Part shown: one piece after another, positions 26,601-34,006 of the stretch
How positions within the stretch are numbered: the first letter of the stretch is position 1
Layout: each line of letters starts with the position of its first letter
Source: Variovorax sp. OK212
Lineage (GTDB): Bacteria; Pseudomonadota; Gammaproteobacteria; Burkholderiales; Burkholderiaceae_C
Direction of reading: 5' to 3'
Length of the DNA: 64,000 nt
Assembly (NCBI RefSeq): GCF_900112425.1
Contig: NZ_FOLP01000006.1
Location: forward strand, 124,001 to 188,000
Translations under genes and position numbers: made by a program
Notes under the pieces: generated by a model
The model's input: only the letters and a program-made list of their open reading frames with translations
Database searches by the model: none
Told to the model about the DNA's origin: nothing

Positions 26601-26811
26601 GGGTACCTTGCTCCGCGAATGTCCCCCGGAGCTGCGCCCCTCCTCCTTTATTTCGCTGCGCGAGGCACTCCATCGACCTGATCGTTTTGGGAGCCGGGGT
26701 TGATCGGCGAGCACTCAGAGCGTGTCCTCGTGAACAGGGCATCGGGTGCTCCCCGCAGCGAAATAAAGGAGGAGGGCGAAGCCCGGGGGACATTCGCGCA
26801 GGGGAGTACCC
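26601..26811. repeat. MITE-like inverted-repeat element inside the amide operon
   Basis: Two arms of about 58-60 bp (26601-26660 and 26754-26811) are nearly perfect inverted copies, sharing for example CGCGAATGTCCCCCGG and CTCCTTTATTTCGCTGCG, around a 93-bp loop without a coding frame. It fills most of the 302-bp gap between the two ATPase genes. Its compactness, long terminal inverted repeats and lack of coding capacity fit a nonautonomous miniature element or a REP/BIME-type repeat. Effects on expression of the downstream genes are possible. Confidence 0.7.
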
Positions 26812-26865
26812 GGTGGCCTGTGCACGCGTCCCGTGCAAAACAACAAACGTACAGGAGCGCTTGAA

Positions 26866-27567
26866 ATGAGCAACGTCATGCTGAAGGTCGAAGACCTGCA
26901 CGTCGCCTACGGGCAGAGCGAGGCCCTGCATGGCCTGTCGTTCGAAGGCCATGCCAACGAAACCATCGCCATCATGGGCCGCAACGGCATGGGCAAGACC
27001 ACGCTGTTCAAGAGCCTCATGGGCATTCTTCCGCTGAAGAGCGGGCGCATCGAGGTGGCGGGCCAGGACGTGTCGCGCGACGAAAGTTTCAGGCGCGTGG
27101 CCAAGGGCATCGCCTACGTGCCGCAGGGCCGAATGATCTTCCCCACGCTCACGGTCGAAGAGAACATCCAGACCGGCCTGGAGAACTCGAAGACGCGCCG
27201 CATCCCCGAGGAAATCTACGCGCTCTTCCCCGTGCTGTGGGACATGAAGAACCGCAAGGGCGGCAACCTCTCCGGCGGCCAGCAGCAGCAGCTCGCCATT
27301 GCGCGCGCCCTCGTCACCGACCCCAAGGTGCTGCTGCTCGACGAGCCCACCGAGGGCATCCAGCCTTCGATCATCAAGGACATCGCCAAGGCGCTCAACG
27401 AGATCCGCAAGCTGCGCGGCATCACCATCGTGGTGTCCGAGCAGGTGCTGAGCTTCGCGATGGACGTGGCCGACCGGCTCTTCGTGATCGAGGGCGGGCG
27501 CCTGGTGCACGAGACCGCGCGCGACAAGACCGATGTGGAGCACATCAAGGCCTATCTCTCCGTTTGA
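26866..27567 (+). CDS. ABC transporter ATP-binding protein (UrtE/LivF-like)
   Basis: A 233-residue ATPase, the second nucleotide-binding subunit. Walker A is G-R-N-G-M-G-K-T-T, the signature L-S-G-G-Q-Q-Q-Q, and Walker B L-L-L-D-E-P-T-E-G-I-Q-P-S, which is the UrtE form. The start at 26866 has AGGAGCG upstream; an in-frame start at 26833 lies in the repeat-element flank and is less likely. The formamidase gene follows after 36 bp. Confidence 0.92.
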   Translation: MSNVMLKVEDLHVAYGQSEALHGLSFEGHANETIAIMGRNGMGKTTLFKSLMGILPLKSGRIEVAGQDVSRDESFRRVAKGIAYVPQGRMIFPTLTVEENIQTGLENSKTRRIPEEIYALFPVLWDMKNRKGGNLSGGQQQQLAIARALVTDPKVLLLDEPTEGIQPSIIKDIAKALNEIRKLRGITIVVSEQVLSFAMDVADRLFVIEGGRLVHETARDKTDVEHIKAYLSV

Positions 27568-27603
27568 CCCACCGATTCACCACAACCCCAGGAGCCACTG
27601 CAC

Positions 27604-28836
27604 ATGACGGACACGCTGATCAAGGTCGACCTGACCCAATCGCCCACCGAGAACGAGAACATCCACAACCGCTGGCACCCGGACATTCCGATGGCCTGCT
27701 GGGTCAACCCGGGTGACGACTTCATCCTGGAGACCTTCGACTGGACCGGCGGCTTCATCAAGAACAACGACAGCGCCGACGACGTGCGCGACATCGACCT
27801 GAGCACCGTGCACTACCTCTCGGGCCCCGTGGGCGTGAAAGGCGCGGAGCCCGGCGACCTGCTGGTGGTCGACCTGCTGGACATCGGCGCCAAGCAGGAC
27901 AGCCTGTGGGGCTTCAACGGTTTCTTCTCGAAGAACAACGGCGGCGGCTTTCTCACCGACCACTTTCCCGAGGCGCAAAAGTCCATCTGGGACTTCAAGG
28001 GCATGTTCACCAGCTCGCGCCACATTCCGGGCGTGAACTTCGCGGGCCTCATTCATCCCGGCCTCATCGGCTGCCTGCCCGACAAGCCCATGCTCGACAT
28101 GTGGAACGAGCGCGAAGGCAAGCTCATTGCCACCGACCCCGATCGCGTGCCCGGCCTGGCCAACCCGCCGTTCGCCGGCACCGCCCACATGGGCAAGATG
28201 ACCGGCGAGGCGAGGGCCAAGGCCGCCGCCGAAGGCGCGCGCACCGTGCCGCCGCGCGAGCATGGCGGCAACTGCGACATCAAGGACCTGTCGCGCGGCT
28301 CCAAGGTGTTCTTCCCCGTGTACGTGGACGGCGCGGGCCTGAGCGTGGGCGACCTGCACTTCAGCCAGGGCGACGGCGAAATCACCTTCTGCGGCGCCAT
28401 CGAGATGGCCGGCTGGGTGCACATGAAGGTCACGCTCATCAAGGGCGGCATGGCCAAGTACGGCATCAGGAACCCGATCTTCAAGCCCAGCCCCATCACG
28501 CCGCAGTACAACGACTACCTGATCTTCGAAGGCATCTCGGTCGATGAGAGCGGCAAGCAGCACTACCTCGACGTGAACGTGGCCTACCGCCAGGCCTGCC
28601 TGAACGCCATCGAGTACCTGAAGAAGTTCGGCTACTCGGGCGCGCAGGCTTATTCGATTTTGGGCACGGCGCCGGTGCAGGGCCACATCAGCGGCGTGGT
28701 GGACGTGCCCAACTCGTGCGCCACGCTGTGGCTGCCCACGGGCATCTTCGACTTCGACATCAACCCGAACGCCTCCGGGCCCGTGAAGTTCATCGACGGC
28801 AGCATCGACATGCCGCTGTCGCACGACCTGCGCTGA
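27604..28836 (+). CDS. fmdA: Formamidase FmdA (acetamidase/formamidase family)
   Basis: A 410-residue cytoplasmic amidase of the acetamidase/formamidase family, hydrolysing formamide and perhaps other short amides to ammonia and the acid. Recognisable segments are W-H-P-D-I-P-M-A, P-G-D-D-F-I-L-E-T, F-P-G-L-I-H-type G-L-I-H-P-G-L-I-G-C, E-H-G-G-N-C-D-I-K and M-A-G-W-V-H-M-K-V-T. Length and N-terminus fit the Methylophilus-type formamidase. Its place directly behind an amide/urea ABC transporter supports a role in using external amides as nitrogen source. Confidence 0.94.
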   Translation: MTDTLIKVDLTQSPTENENIHNRWHPDIPMACWVNPGDDFILETFDWTGGFIKNNDSADDVRDIDLSTVHYLSGPVGVKGAEPGDLLVVDLLDIGAKQDSLWGFNGFFSKNNGGGFLTDHFPEAQKSIWDFKGMFTSSRHIPGVNFAGLIHPGLIGCLPDKPMLDMWNEREGKLIATDPDRVPGLANPPFAGTAHMGKMTGEARAKAAAEGARTVPPREHGGNCDIKDLSRGSKVFFPVYVDGAGLSVGDLHFSQGDGEITFCGAIEMAGWVHMKVTLIKGGMAKYGIRNPIFKPSPITPQYNDYLIFEGISVDESGKQHYLDVNVAYRQACLNAIEYLKKFGYSGAQAYSILGTAPVQGHISGVVDVPNSCATLWLPTGIFDFDINPNASGPVKFIDGSIDMPLSHDLR

Positions 28837-28849
28837 ACGAAGGCCCGCC

Positions 28850-29200
28850 ATGCCGACCTACGACTACGCCTGCGGGCAGTGCGGCGGCTTCGAGGCGCTG
28901 CGGCCCTCGGGGCAGCGCGACGAGCCTGCTGCCTGCCCTGACTGCGGATGCGCTTCGCCGCGCGTGCTGTCGGCCGCGCCGCGGCTGGCGTTGATGGCCT
29001 CTGGCACGCGCCGCGCGATGGAGACCAACGAGCGCGCGCGGCACGAGCCGGGCAGTTCGCGCGACTACGCGCGCTTCAAGCACCCCGCGGGGTGTGGCTG
29101 CTGCGGCTCTTCTTCGTCATCGAAGCGCGGCGCCACGGTGACCGCGTCCAGCGGCGCGAAGTCGGCGCCTTCACGGCGACCGTGGATGATCAGCCACTGA
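28850..29200 (+). CDS. fmdB: FmdB family zinc-ribbon protein
   Basis: A 116-residue protein starting M-P-T-Y-D-Y-A-C, the universal FmdB N-terminus. Two CxxC pairs (C-G-Q-C and C-P-D-C) form a zinc ribbon; a later G-C-G-C-C-G adds more cysteines, and the C-terminal tail is Ser/Arg-rich. FmdB-type proteins were first noted as putative regulators of formamidase genes; their molecular role is unsettled. It lies 13 bp after fmdA and is the last gene of the operon. Confidence 0.9.
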   Translation: MPTYDYACGQCGGFEALRPSGQRDEPAACPDCGCASPRVLSAAPRLALMASGTRRAMETNERARHEPGSSRDYARFKHPAGCGCCGSSSSSKRGATVTASSGAKSAPSRRPWMISH

Positions 29201-29262
29201 TTTCGTGTCATTTCTGATCGACTTGTGTGCAGTCGTTTCAGATGTCTTGGTGCGGGCACCTT

Positions 29263-29298
29263 TTGCCCCAGCTGTTTCCATGCGGGACGCTGGGGCAA
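29263..29298. terminator. Stem-loop downstream of the amide operon
   Basis: TTGCCCCAGC-N16-GCTGGGGCAA is a perfect 10-bp inverted repeat 63 bp after fmdB and 137 bp before the next gene. It has no T-run, so it may be a Rho-assisted end, an mRNA-stabilising hairpin or an operator. Confidence 0.4.
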
Positions 29299-29434
29299 CC
29301 CCTATTGACCATCGGCTTTTCAAGGCCGGCATTGTTTCAATAGCGTGAACGCCGCGGTTCCTTTTACCGGCGTTTTTGGGGTCGCTTCAGTCGCAAACTT
29401 CTCCTCACCAACCAAACACCTGAAGGAGATTGAA

Positions 29435-29785
29435 ATGAATGCCTCGAAGATCCTCGCCGCTGCTGCTCTCTCGCTCCTGGCTGCTGCCGGAGCCCATGCA
29501 GAAACCTACGACGGCGTGCACGTCGTGAACTCTTCGGTCTCCCGCGCCGAAGTCGCACCGCAAGCCGCTGCCGCCGCACGCGCCGGCAACGAGTACAGCG
29601 ATGCCTCCAGCGCTGGCGCCCAAGCCTTCACGTCGACCGCCAACCGCGCGACCGTGCAAGCCGAAGCCGTCGCCAAGGCCCACGACCCGCTCGCCAGCCT
29701 CGACCGCCGCGCTTTCTACCGCGACGAAGTGCCGCAAGCCTACAAGAAGCCCAGCGTGTCGTTCACGCGCCAGGCTGGCCTGTAA
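29435..29785 (+). CDS. DUF4148-like small secreted protein
   Basis: A 116-residue protein with a Sec signal peptide (cleavage after G-A-H-A, residue about 22) and a mature part rich in Ala, Ser and charged residues. It carries the R-A-T-V-Q-A-E-A-V-A-K-A segment that resembles the DUF4148 pattern common in Burkholderiales. The start at 29435 has AAGGAGAT upstream, stronger than the frame's first Met at 29345. Its function is unknown. A hairpin terminator follows. Confidence 0.8.
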   Translation: MNASKILAAAALSLLAAAGAHAETYDGVHVVNSSVSRAEVAPQAAAAARAGNEYSDASSAGAQAFTSTANRATVQAEAVAKAHDPLASLDRRAFYRDEVPQAYKKPSVSFTRQAGL

Positions 29786-29809
29786 GCCGTTGCGTGCACA
29801 TGAATGAAG

Positions 29810-29834
29810 AAGGGCCCTTGCGGGCCCTTTCTTC
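29810..29834 (+). terminator. Intrinsic terminator after the DUF4148-like gene
   Basis: AAGGGCCC-TTGC-GGGCCCTT at 29810-29829 followed by T-rich TCTTC, 24 bp after the stop codon. Confidence 0.8.
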
Positions 29835-29849
29835 GTTGATGCCTGCATC

Positions 29850-29892
29850 TCGCTGACATGGCTTCTCGCTGACATGGCTCCTCGTTGATGCG
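29850..29892. repeat. 16-bp tandem repeat
   Basis: TCGCTGACATGGCTTC at 29850-29865, TCGCTGACATGGCTCC at 29866-29881 and a degenerate third start (TCGTTGATGCG) at 29882. It lies between the terminator and the 3' end of the convergent RraA-like gene. Confidence 0.6.
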
Positions 29893-29901
29893 AGCTTGCC
29901 G

Positions 29902-30591
29902 CTACGCGAGCTTTTCGTTTTCCTTGAGCACGCCCGCGCTGCGCAGGGCGGCGTCCAGCCACCTGGCCGCGGTGTCGCCCTTCTTGATGGCGTCGATGCG
30001 TGCGGTTTCGTCCTCGACCTTTTGCTTCGCTGCCTGCAGCAGCGTCTGGACCTTCTCGCGCTCGATGACGACCACGCCATCGGCATCGCCGACGACAAGG
30101 TCGCCGGGCCGGACGGCCACGCCGCCGACGGACACCGGATGCCCGATGCGCCCCGAGGCCAGCTTCGTCGGGCCGTTCGGGTTGGTGCCGACCGAAAACA
30201 CCGGAAAGTCCATCGCGTCGATTTCCACGCTGTCGCGCACCGCGCCGTCGATCACCACGCCGGCAATGCCGACCTGACGGCAGGCGTTCATCATGATCGT
30301 GCCCATGAGGGCGGCGCTCTGGTCGCCCTTGCCGTCGATCACCAGCACGTCGCCGGGCTTGGCGAGTGCGATGGCGGCGTGGATCATCAGGTTGTCGCCC
30401 GGTCGCACTTCCACCGTGAGCGCTGTGCCCGCCAGCGTCATGCGGTGGCGCAGGGCCTGGATGCGGCCGTGCAGGGCGCCCCGGCGCCCGTTGACGTCCG
30501 CAAGAATGGCCGGCTGGAATGCGGCGGCCTGGCGGACCAGATCGGCGGGAACGCGCTCGAAGTCGCGAACGATGTCGGGAAGCTGGTTCAT
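29902..30591 (-). CDS. RraA family protein (HMG/CHA-aldolase-like)
   Basis: A 229-residue protein of the RraA/dimethylmenaquinone-methyltransferase-like family. The motif D-G-A-V-R-D near residue 120 holds the conserved Arg and Asp that, in family aldolases, bind substrate and metal; later G-D-L-V-V-G-D-A-D-G-V-V-V-I is typical. Family members include 4-hydroxy-4-methyl-2-oxoglutarate/4-carboxy-4-hydroxy-2-oxoadipate aldolases, which make pyruvate. The start at 30591 (MNQLPDIV) is chosen; the longer open frame fuses shadow sequence of the next gene. Last gene of a three-gene leftward operon. Confidence 0.88.
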   Translation of the reverse strand: MNQLPDIVRDFERVPADLVRQAAAFQPAILADVNGRRGALHGRIQALRHRMTLAGTALTVEVRPGDNLMIHAAIALAKPGDVLVIDGKGDQSAALMGTIMMNACRQVGIAGVVIDGAVRDSVEIDAMDFPVFSVGTNPNGPTKLASGRIGHPVSVGGVAVRPGDLVVGDADGVVVIEREKVQTLLQAAKQKVEDETARIDAIKKGDTAARWLDAALRSAGVLKENEKLA

Positions 30592-30605
30592 CGGGTGTTC
30601 CTTTC

Positions 30606-31619
30606 TCATTCGGCCTTGACGTCGGCGTCCTTCACCACGCGGCCCCACTTGCGCTTGTCGGCCGCCAGGAACGCACGGAACTGCTCGGGCGTGCTCCCCA
30701 CGGGCTCGAGGCCATCGGCGGCGAGCCGCTTGGCGATCTCGGGCATCGCCAGCACCTTCGCCACTTCGCGCTGGATGCGCGCGACCACCGCGGGCGGGGT
30801 GTTCCTGGCGGCGCAGATGCCGGCCCAGGTCACGGGGTCGAAGTCCGGCACGCCGGCTTCGGTCACGGTCGGAATGTCCGGAAACGCCGCCAGCCGGCGT
30901 GGGCTGGCCACCGCCAGGGCGCGCAGCTTGCCCGCGCGGGCGTACTGCATCGAGCTCACGGGCTGGTCGAAGATCATCGAGACCTGGCCCGCGATGAGGT
31001 CCGTCATCGCCTGGCCGGTGCCCTTGTAGGCCACGTGCACGATGTCGATGCCCGCGCGGCTCTTGAGCATCTCCCCGGCCAGGTGGCCGCCGGTGCCCGT
31101 GCCCGAGGAGGCGAAGTTGATTTCGCCGGGCTTCTGCTTGGCGTAAGCCACCAGTTCGCCGACGCTCTTCACCGGCAGCGTGGCATTGACCAGCAGCATG
31201 TAGGGCGCATTGACGATCTGCGTGACGGGCGCGATGTCCTTCTCGGGGTCGAAGGGCATGCTCTTGAGAATGTGCGGCTGGATCGACAGGGTGCCCGTGG
31301 TGCACATCAGCAGCGTGTGCCCGTCCGCGGGCGCGCCGAGCATGGTCGATGCCGCGATGTTGCCGCCGGCGCCGGGGCGGTTCTCGACCAGCACCTGCTG
31401 CCCCAGCCCTTCGGCCAGCTTCGGCGCGATCAGGCGTGCCACCACGTCGTTGGAGCCACCGGGCGAAAAGCCCACGAGGATCTTCACGGGTTTCGTCGGA
31501 AAGGCATCGGCTGCCGCTGCGTGCGTGGCACCGAGAAAGGTGGCGCCCGCGGTGATCGCAGTGATCGCGGCGTTGGCGGCAATGTCGGGCAGCAGCTTCA
31601 GAAGAGGGCGGGGTTTCAT
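30606..31619 (-). CDS. Bug/TctC family tripartite tricarboxylate transporter binding protein
   Basis: A 337-residue periplasmic binding protein of the Bug (TctC) family, abundant in Burkholderiales. It has an N-terminal signal segment with A-A-A-D-A-F near cleavage, then P-T-K-P-V-K-I-L-V-G-F-S-P-G-G, N-R-P-G-A-G-G-N-I-A and the central H-V-A-Y-K-G-T-G-Q-A motif. It overlaps the aminotransferase gene by 4 bp. No TctA/TctB genes are next to it; it may dock on a permease encoded elsewhere (a tctBA pair lies at 61-63 kb). The ligand is probably a carboxylate related to the operon's enzymes. Confidence 0.92.
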   Translation of the reverse strand: MKPRPLLKLLPDIAANAAITAITAGATFLGATHAAAADAFPTKPVKILVGFSPGGSNDVVARLIAPKLAEGLGQQVLVENRPGAGGNIAASTMLGAPADGHTLLMCTTGTLSIQPHILKSMPFDPEKDIAPVTQIVNAPYMLLVNATLPVKSVGELVAYAKQKPGEINFASSGTGTGGHLAGEMLKSRAGIDIVHVAYKGTGQAMTDLIAGQVSMIFDQPVSSMQYARAGKLRALAVASPRRLAAFPDIPTVTEAGVPDFDPVTWAGICAARNTPPAVVARIQREVAKVLAMPEIAKRLAADGLEPVGSTPEQFRAFLAADKRKWGRVVKDADVKAE

Positions 31620-32845
31620 TGCGGTTCCTGGTTGATGGCTTGGCCCGAGAGTTCGGCGCGCGCGCGGGCAATGCGGCGGCAGCCGTCCAGCAACTGCTCG
31701 TTGCTGGCGGCGAAAGAAATGCGGAAGTGCGTCGGCACGCCATACGCGCTGCCTTGAAGCGCCGCGAGGTCCTGTGAATCCAGCAGGTGCATCACCCAGT
31801 CGTCGCTGGTCTCGATGACCGTGCCCTTGTGCGTGCGAAGACCGAACAGCGCGCTGCACGACGCGAAGACGTAGAAGGCGCCGTCGGGCACGTCGCAACG
31901 GATGCCGTCGATGGCATTGAGCGCCGCGACCACCGTGTCGCGCCGGGCCTGGTATTCGCGCCGGTTCGCGGCAATGGTGTCCTGCGGCCCCGTGAGCGCC
32001 GCGATGGCTGCGGCCTGGGCCACCGAATTGGGGCCGGAGGTGCTTTGCGACTGCAGCTTGACCATCGCCTTGATCAGCGCCGCGGGCCCCGCGCCGTAGC
32101 CGATGCGCCAGCCCGTCATTGCGTAGGCCTTGGACACGCCGTTCACCGTCAGCGTGCGGTCCTTGAGGTCGGGCGCCACCTGGGCCATGGTCGCGAACGC
32201 GATGTCGCCGTAGATCAGGTGCTCGTAAATGTCGTCGGTCAGCACCCAGACCTGGGGGTGGCGCCGCAGCACCTCGGCCAGTGCTTCGAGCTCGGCGCGC
32301 GTGTAGGTCGCACCGCTGGGGTTGTTGGGCGAGTTGAGCATCAGCCAGCGCGTCTTGCCGGTGATGGCGCGTTCCAGGTCGGCGGGCTGCAGCTTGAAGC
32401 CCGCCGTCGCCGGGCAGTCGACGAAGACCGGCACGCCGCCGGCCAGCAGGGCGATGTCCGGGTAGGACACCCAGTAGGGCGCCGGCACGATGACTTCGTC
32501 GCCCGCCGCGACCGTGCACATCAGCGCGTTGAAGATCACCTGCTTGGCGCCGGTGCCGACGATGATCTCGCCCGGCGTGTAGGCCAGGGCGTTCTCCCTC
32601 AGCAGCTTGCCGGCGATGGCCTCCTTGAGCAGCGGCGTGCCGCCCACGTCGGTGTAGCGGGTCTGGCCGGCCATCATGGCGCGGATTGCCGCGTCCTTGA
32701 TGTGCATGGGGGTCTCGAAGTCGGGCTCGCCGGCGGTCAGGCCGAGGATGTCCCGGCCCATGGCGCGCAGCTCGCGCGCTCTCTGGCCGGCCATGGAACT
32801 GGGCGACGGTTTGATTCGGTTCAGGCGGGGTGCGATATGAAGCAT
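31616..32845 (-). CDS. Class I/II PLP-dependent aminotransferase
   Basis: A 409-residue fold-type I aminotransferase, close to the aspartate aminotransferase Igamma group. The PLP lysine is Lys239 in N-G-V-S-K-A-Y, followed by G-W-R-I-G-Y; N-S-P-N-N-P-S-G at 171-178 and D-D-I-Y-E-H are also family hallmarks. The start at 32845 (MLHIAPRLNR) is chosen; the frame runs on as a shadow of the LysR gene. First gene of an operon with a Bug binding protein and an RraA-like aldolase, so it likely converts an imported amino or keto acid. The amino donor is unknown. Confidence 0.92.
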   Translation of the reverse strand: MLHIAPRLNRIKPSPSSMAGQRARELRAMGRDILGLTAGEPDFETPMHIKDAAIRAMMAGQTRYTDVGGTPLLKEAIAGKLLRENALAYTPGEIIVGTGAKQVIFNALMCTVAAGDEVIVPAPYWVSYPDIALLAGGVPVFVDCPATAGFKLQPADLERAITGKTRWLMLNSPNNPSGATYTRAELEALAEVLRRHPQVWVLTDDIYEHLIYGDIAFATMAQVAPDLKDRTLTVNGVSKAYAMTGWRIGYGAGPAALIKAMVKLQSQSTSGPNSVAQAAAIAALTGPQDTIAANRREYQARRDTVVAALNAIDGIRCDVPDGAFYVFASCSALFGLRTHKGTVIETSDDWVMHLLDSQDLAALQGSAYGVPTHFRISFAASNEQLLDGCRRIARARAELSGQAINQEPQ

Positions 32846-32947
32846 GCCCGCAGTATCAAAGTGCCTTTGCCGCGAGACAAACGAGAAATCGGAGCGGCGC
32901 GGTATTCCTTTTTTTCCTGGCTGGGCAGGGGCGTACATTCCGCAGCC

Positions 32948-33952
32948 ATGAACTTCACCTTCAAGCAGCTGGAGGCCTTTCTCTTCAGCGCCAAGCTCCA
33001 GAGCTTCAGCGCCGCCGCGGTGAAGCTGCACACCACGCAGTCGGCCATCTCCAAGCGGCTGGCGGAGCTGGAGGAGTCGCTGGGCGGCCCGTTGCTGCAT
33101 CGCACCTCCCACGGCCTGGAGCTGGCCCAGGCCGGCCGCGAACTGCTGCCGCTCGCGGAAGAGGCCCAGCGCCTGTGGCAGCGCATCCAGCACGACATCA
33201 GCGTCGACAAGACGCTGCGCGGCACCTTCCGCGTGGGCGTGACGGAGCTGATTGCGATGACCTGGCTCACCAGCCTGATCCAGCTGCTGCAGAAGCTGCA
33301 TCCCGAGGTGACGCTCGAGCCGGTGGTGGACGCGGGGCTCACGCTCTTCGAGCGGCTGGAGGCCAACAAGCTCGACCTGACCATCATGCCGGGCATCTTC
33401 TGGGGCCAGGCCTTCGAGTCGATCAAGGTGGGGCAGGTCGACCAGGCCTGGATCGGAAGCCCTCGCCTGGGCATCCCGCACCGGGCGCTGAAGCCGCACG
33501 AGTTTGCCGACTACCCGGTGATCGAGCAGCCCGCCGGCGCCTCGAAGAACAGGTTCTACGAGGCCTGGCGCGCGGAGCACGGCTTTCGCTTCGGCAAGGT
33601 GCTGCTGACCAACAGCACCACCGTCTTGCGGGAGCTGACGATCAGCGGCTTCGGCATCAGCCAGCTGGCGCTCGACTACGTGCGCCCGGATATCAAGAGC
33701 GGCCTGCTGCGTGTCGTCAAGAGCGACCCCATGCCGCCGCCGCTGGTCTACAGCGCGGTCTGTCGGCGCGACGACTTCAGCCCCGCGCTGGCGCGCATCG
33801 TCGAGCTGGCCGTGAAGACCTGCGATTTCACCCTGCGGGCCAGCCAGCACGACGTGGCGCCGCCGCGTCCGCCACGCGGGTCGGGCGCGACCCTGCGGCA
33901 GCGCGCGCTGCGCCAGGCCGCGAAAAAGCCCGCGAGGAAGAGCCGGAGGTGA
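32948..33952 (+). CDS. LysR family transcriptional regulator
   Basis: A 334-residue LysR regulator: winged helix-turn-helix at residues 1-60 (F-T-F-K-Q-L-E-A-F, A-A-V-K-L-H-T-T-Q-S-A-I-S-K-R-L) and an effector-binding domain (about 90-300). The C-terminus is a basic Arg/Pro/Lys tail. The start at 32948 matches the family; upstream open frame is shadow. It is divergent from the aminotransferase-TctC-RraA operon with 102 bp between the starts, the usual arrangement for a regulator and its target. Confidence 0.93.
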   Translation: MNFTFKQLEAFLFSAKLQSFSAAAVKLHTTQSAISKRLAELEESLGGPLLHRTSHGLELAQAGRELLPLAEEAQRLWQRIQHDISVDKTLRGTFRVGVTELIAMTWLTSLIQLLQKLHPEVTLEPVVDAGLTLFERLEANKLDLTIMPGIFWGQAFESIKVGQVDQAWIGSPRLGIPHRALKPHEFADYPVIEQPAGASKNRFYEAWRAEHGFRFGKVLLTNSTTVLRELTISGFGISQLALDYVRPDIKSGLLRVVKSDPMPPPLVYSAVCRRDDFSPALARIVELAVKTCDFTLRASQHDVAPPRPPRGSGATLRQRALRQAAKKPARKSRR

Positions 33953-33976
33953 TTTTTCTCGCCGCGGCCTTCAAAA

Positions 33977-33995
33977 ATATACGCATTGAGTATAT
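33977..33995. promoter_or_regulatory. AT-rich dyad at the pyrB promoter
   Basis: ATATAC-N7-GTATAT, 12 bp before the ATG of pyrB, within the only strongly AT-rich stretch nearby. It probably overlaps the -10 region. The 10-mer AATATACGCA of its left arm recurs at 34212-34221 inside the gene. It may be the operator of the gene's own N-terminal HTH-like domain. Confidence 0.45.
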
Positions 33996-34006
33996 ATTCG
34001 CGGCCC

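Noticed and set aside
29305..29333. TTGACC with a possible -10 (GGCATT) as a promoter for the DUF4148-like gene
   Set aside because: The -35 is plausible but the -10 at 17 bp is poor, so I cannot support a promoter call.
29902..31743. Apparent fusion of a binding protein and an RraA-like protein
   Set aside because: The upstream half is in the wrong frame relative to the real binding-protein gene (30606-31619); only the part starting at 30591 is supported.
31616..33850. 744-residue frame including the aminotransferase
   Set aside because: The first 335 residues are antisense to the LysR gene and have no homology signature; the aminotransferase begins at 32845.
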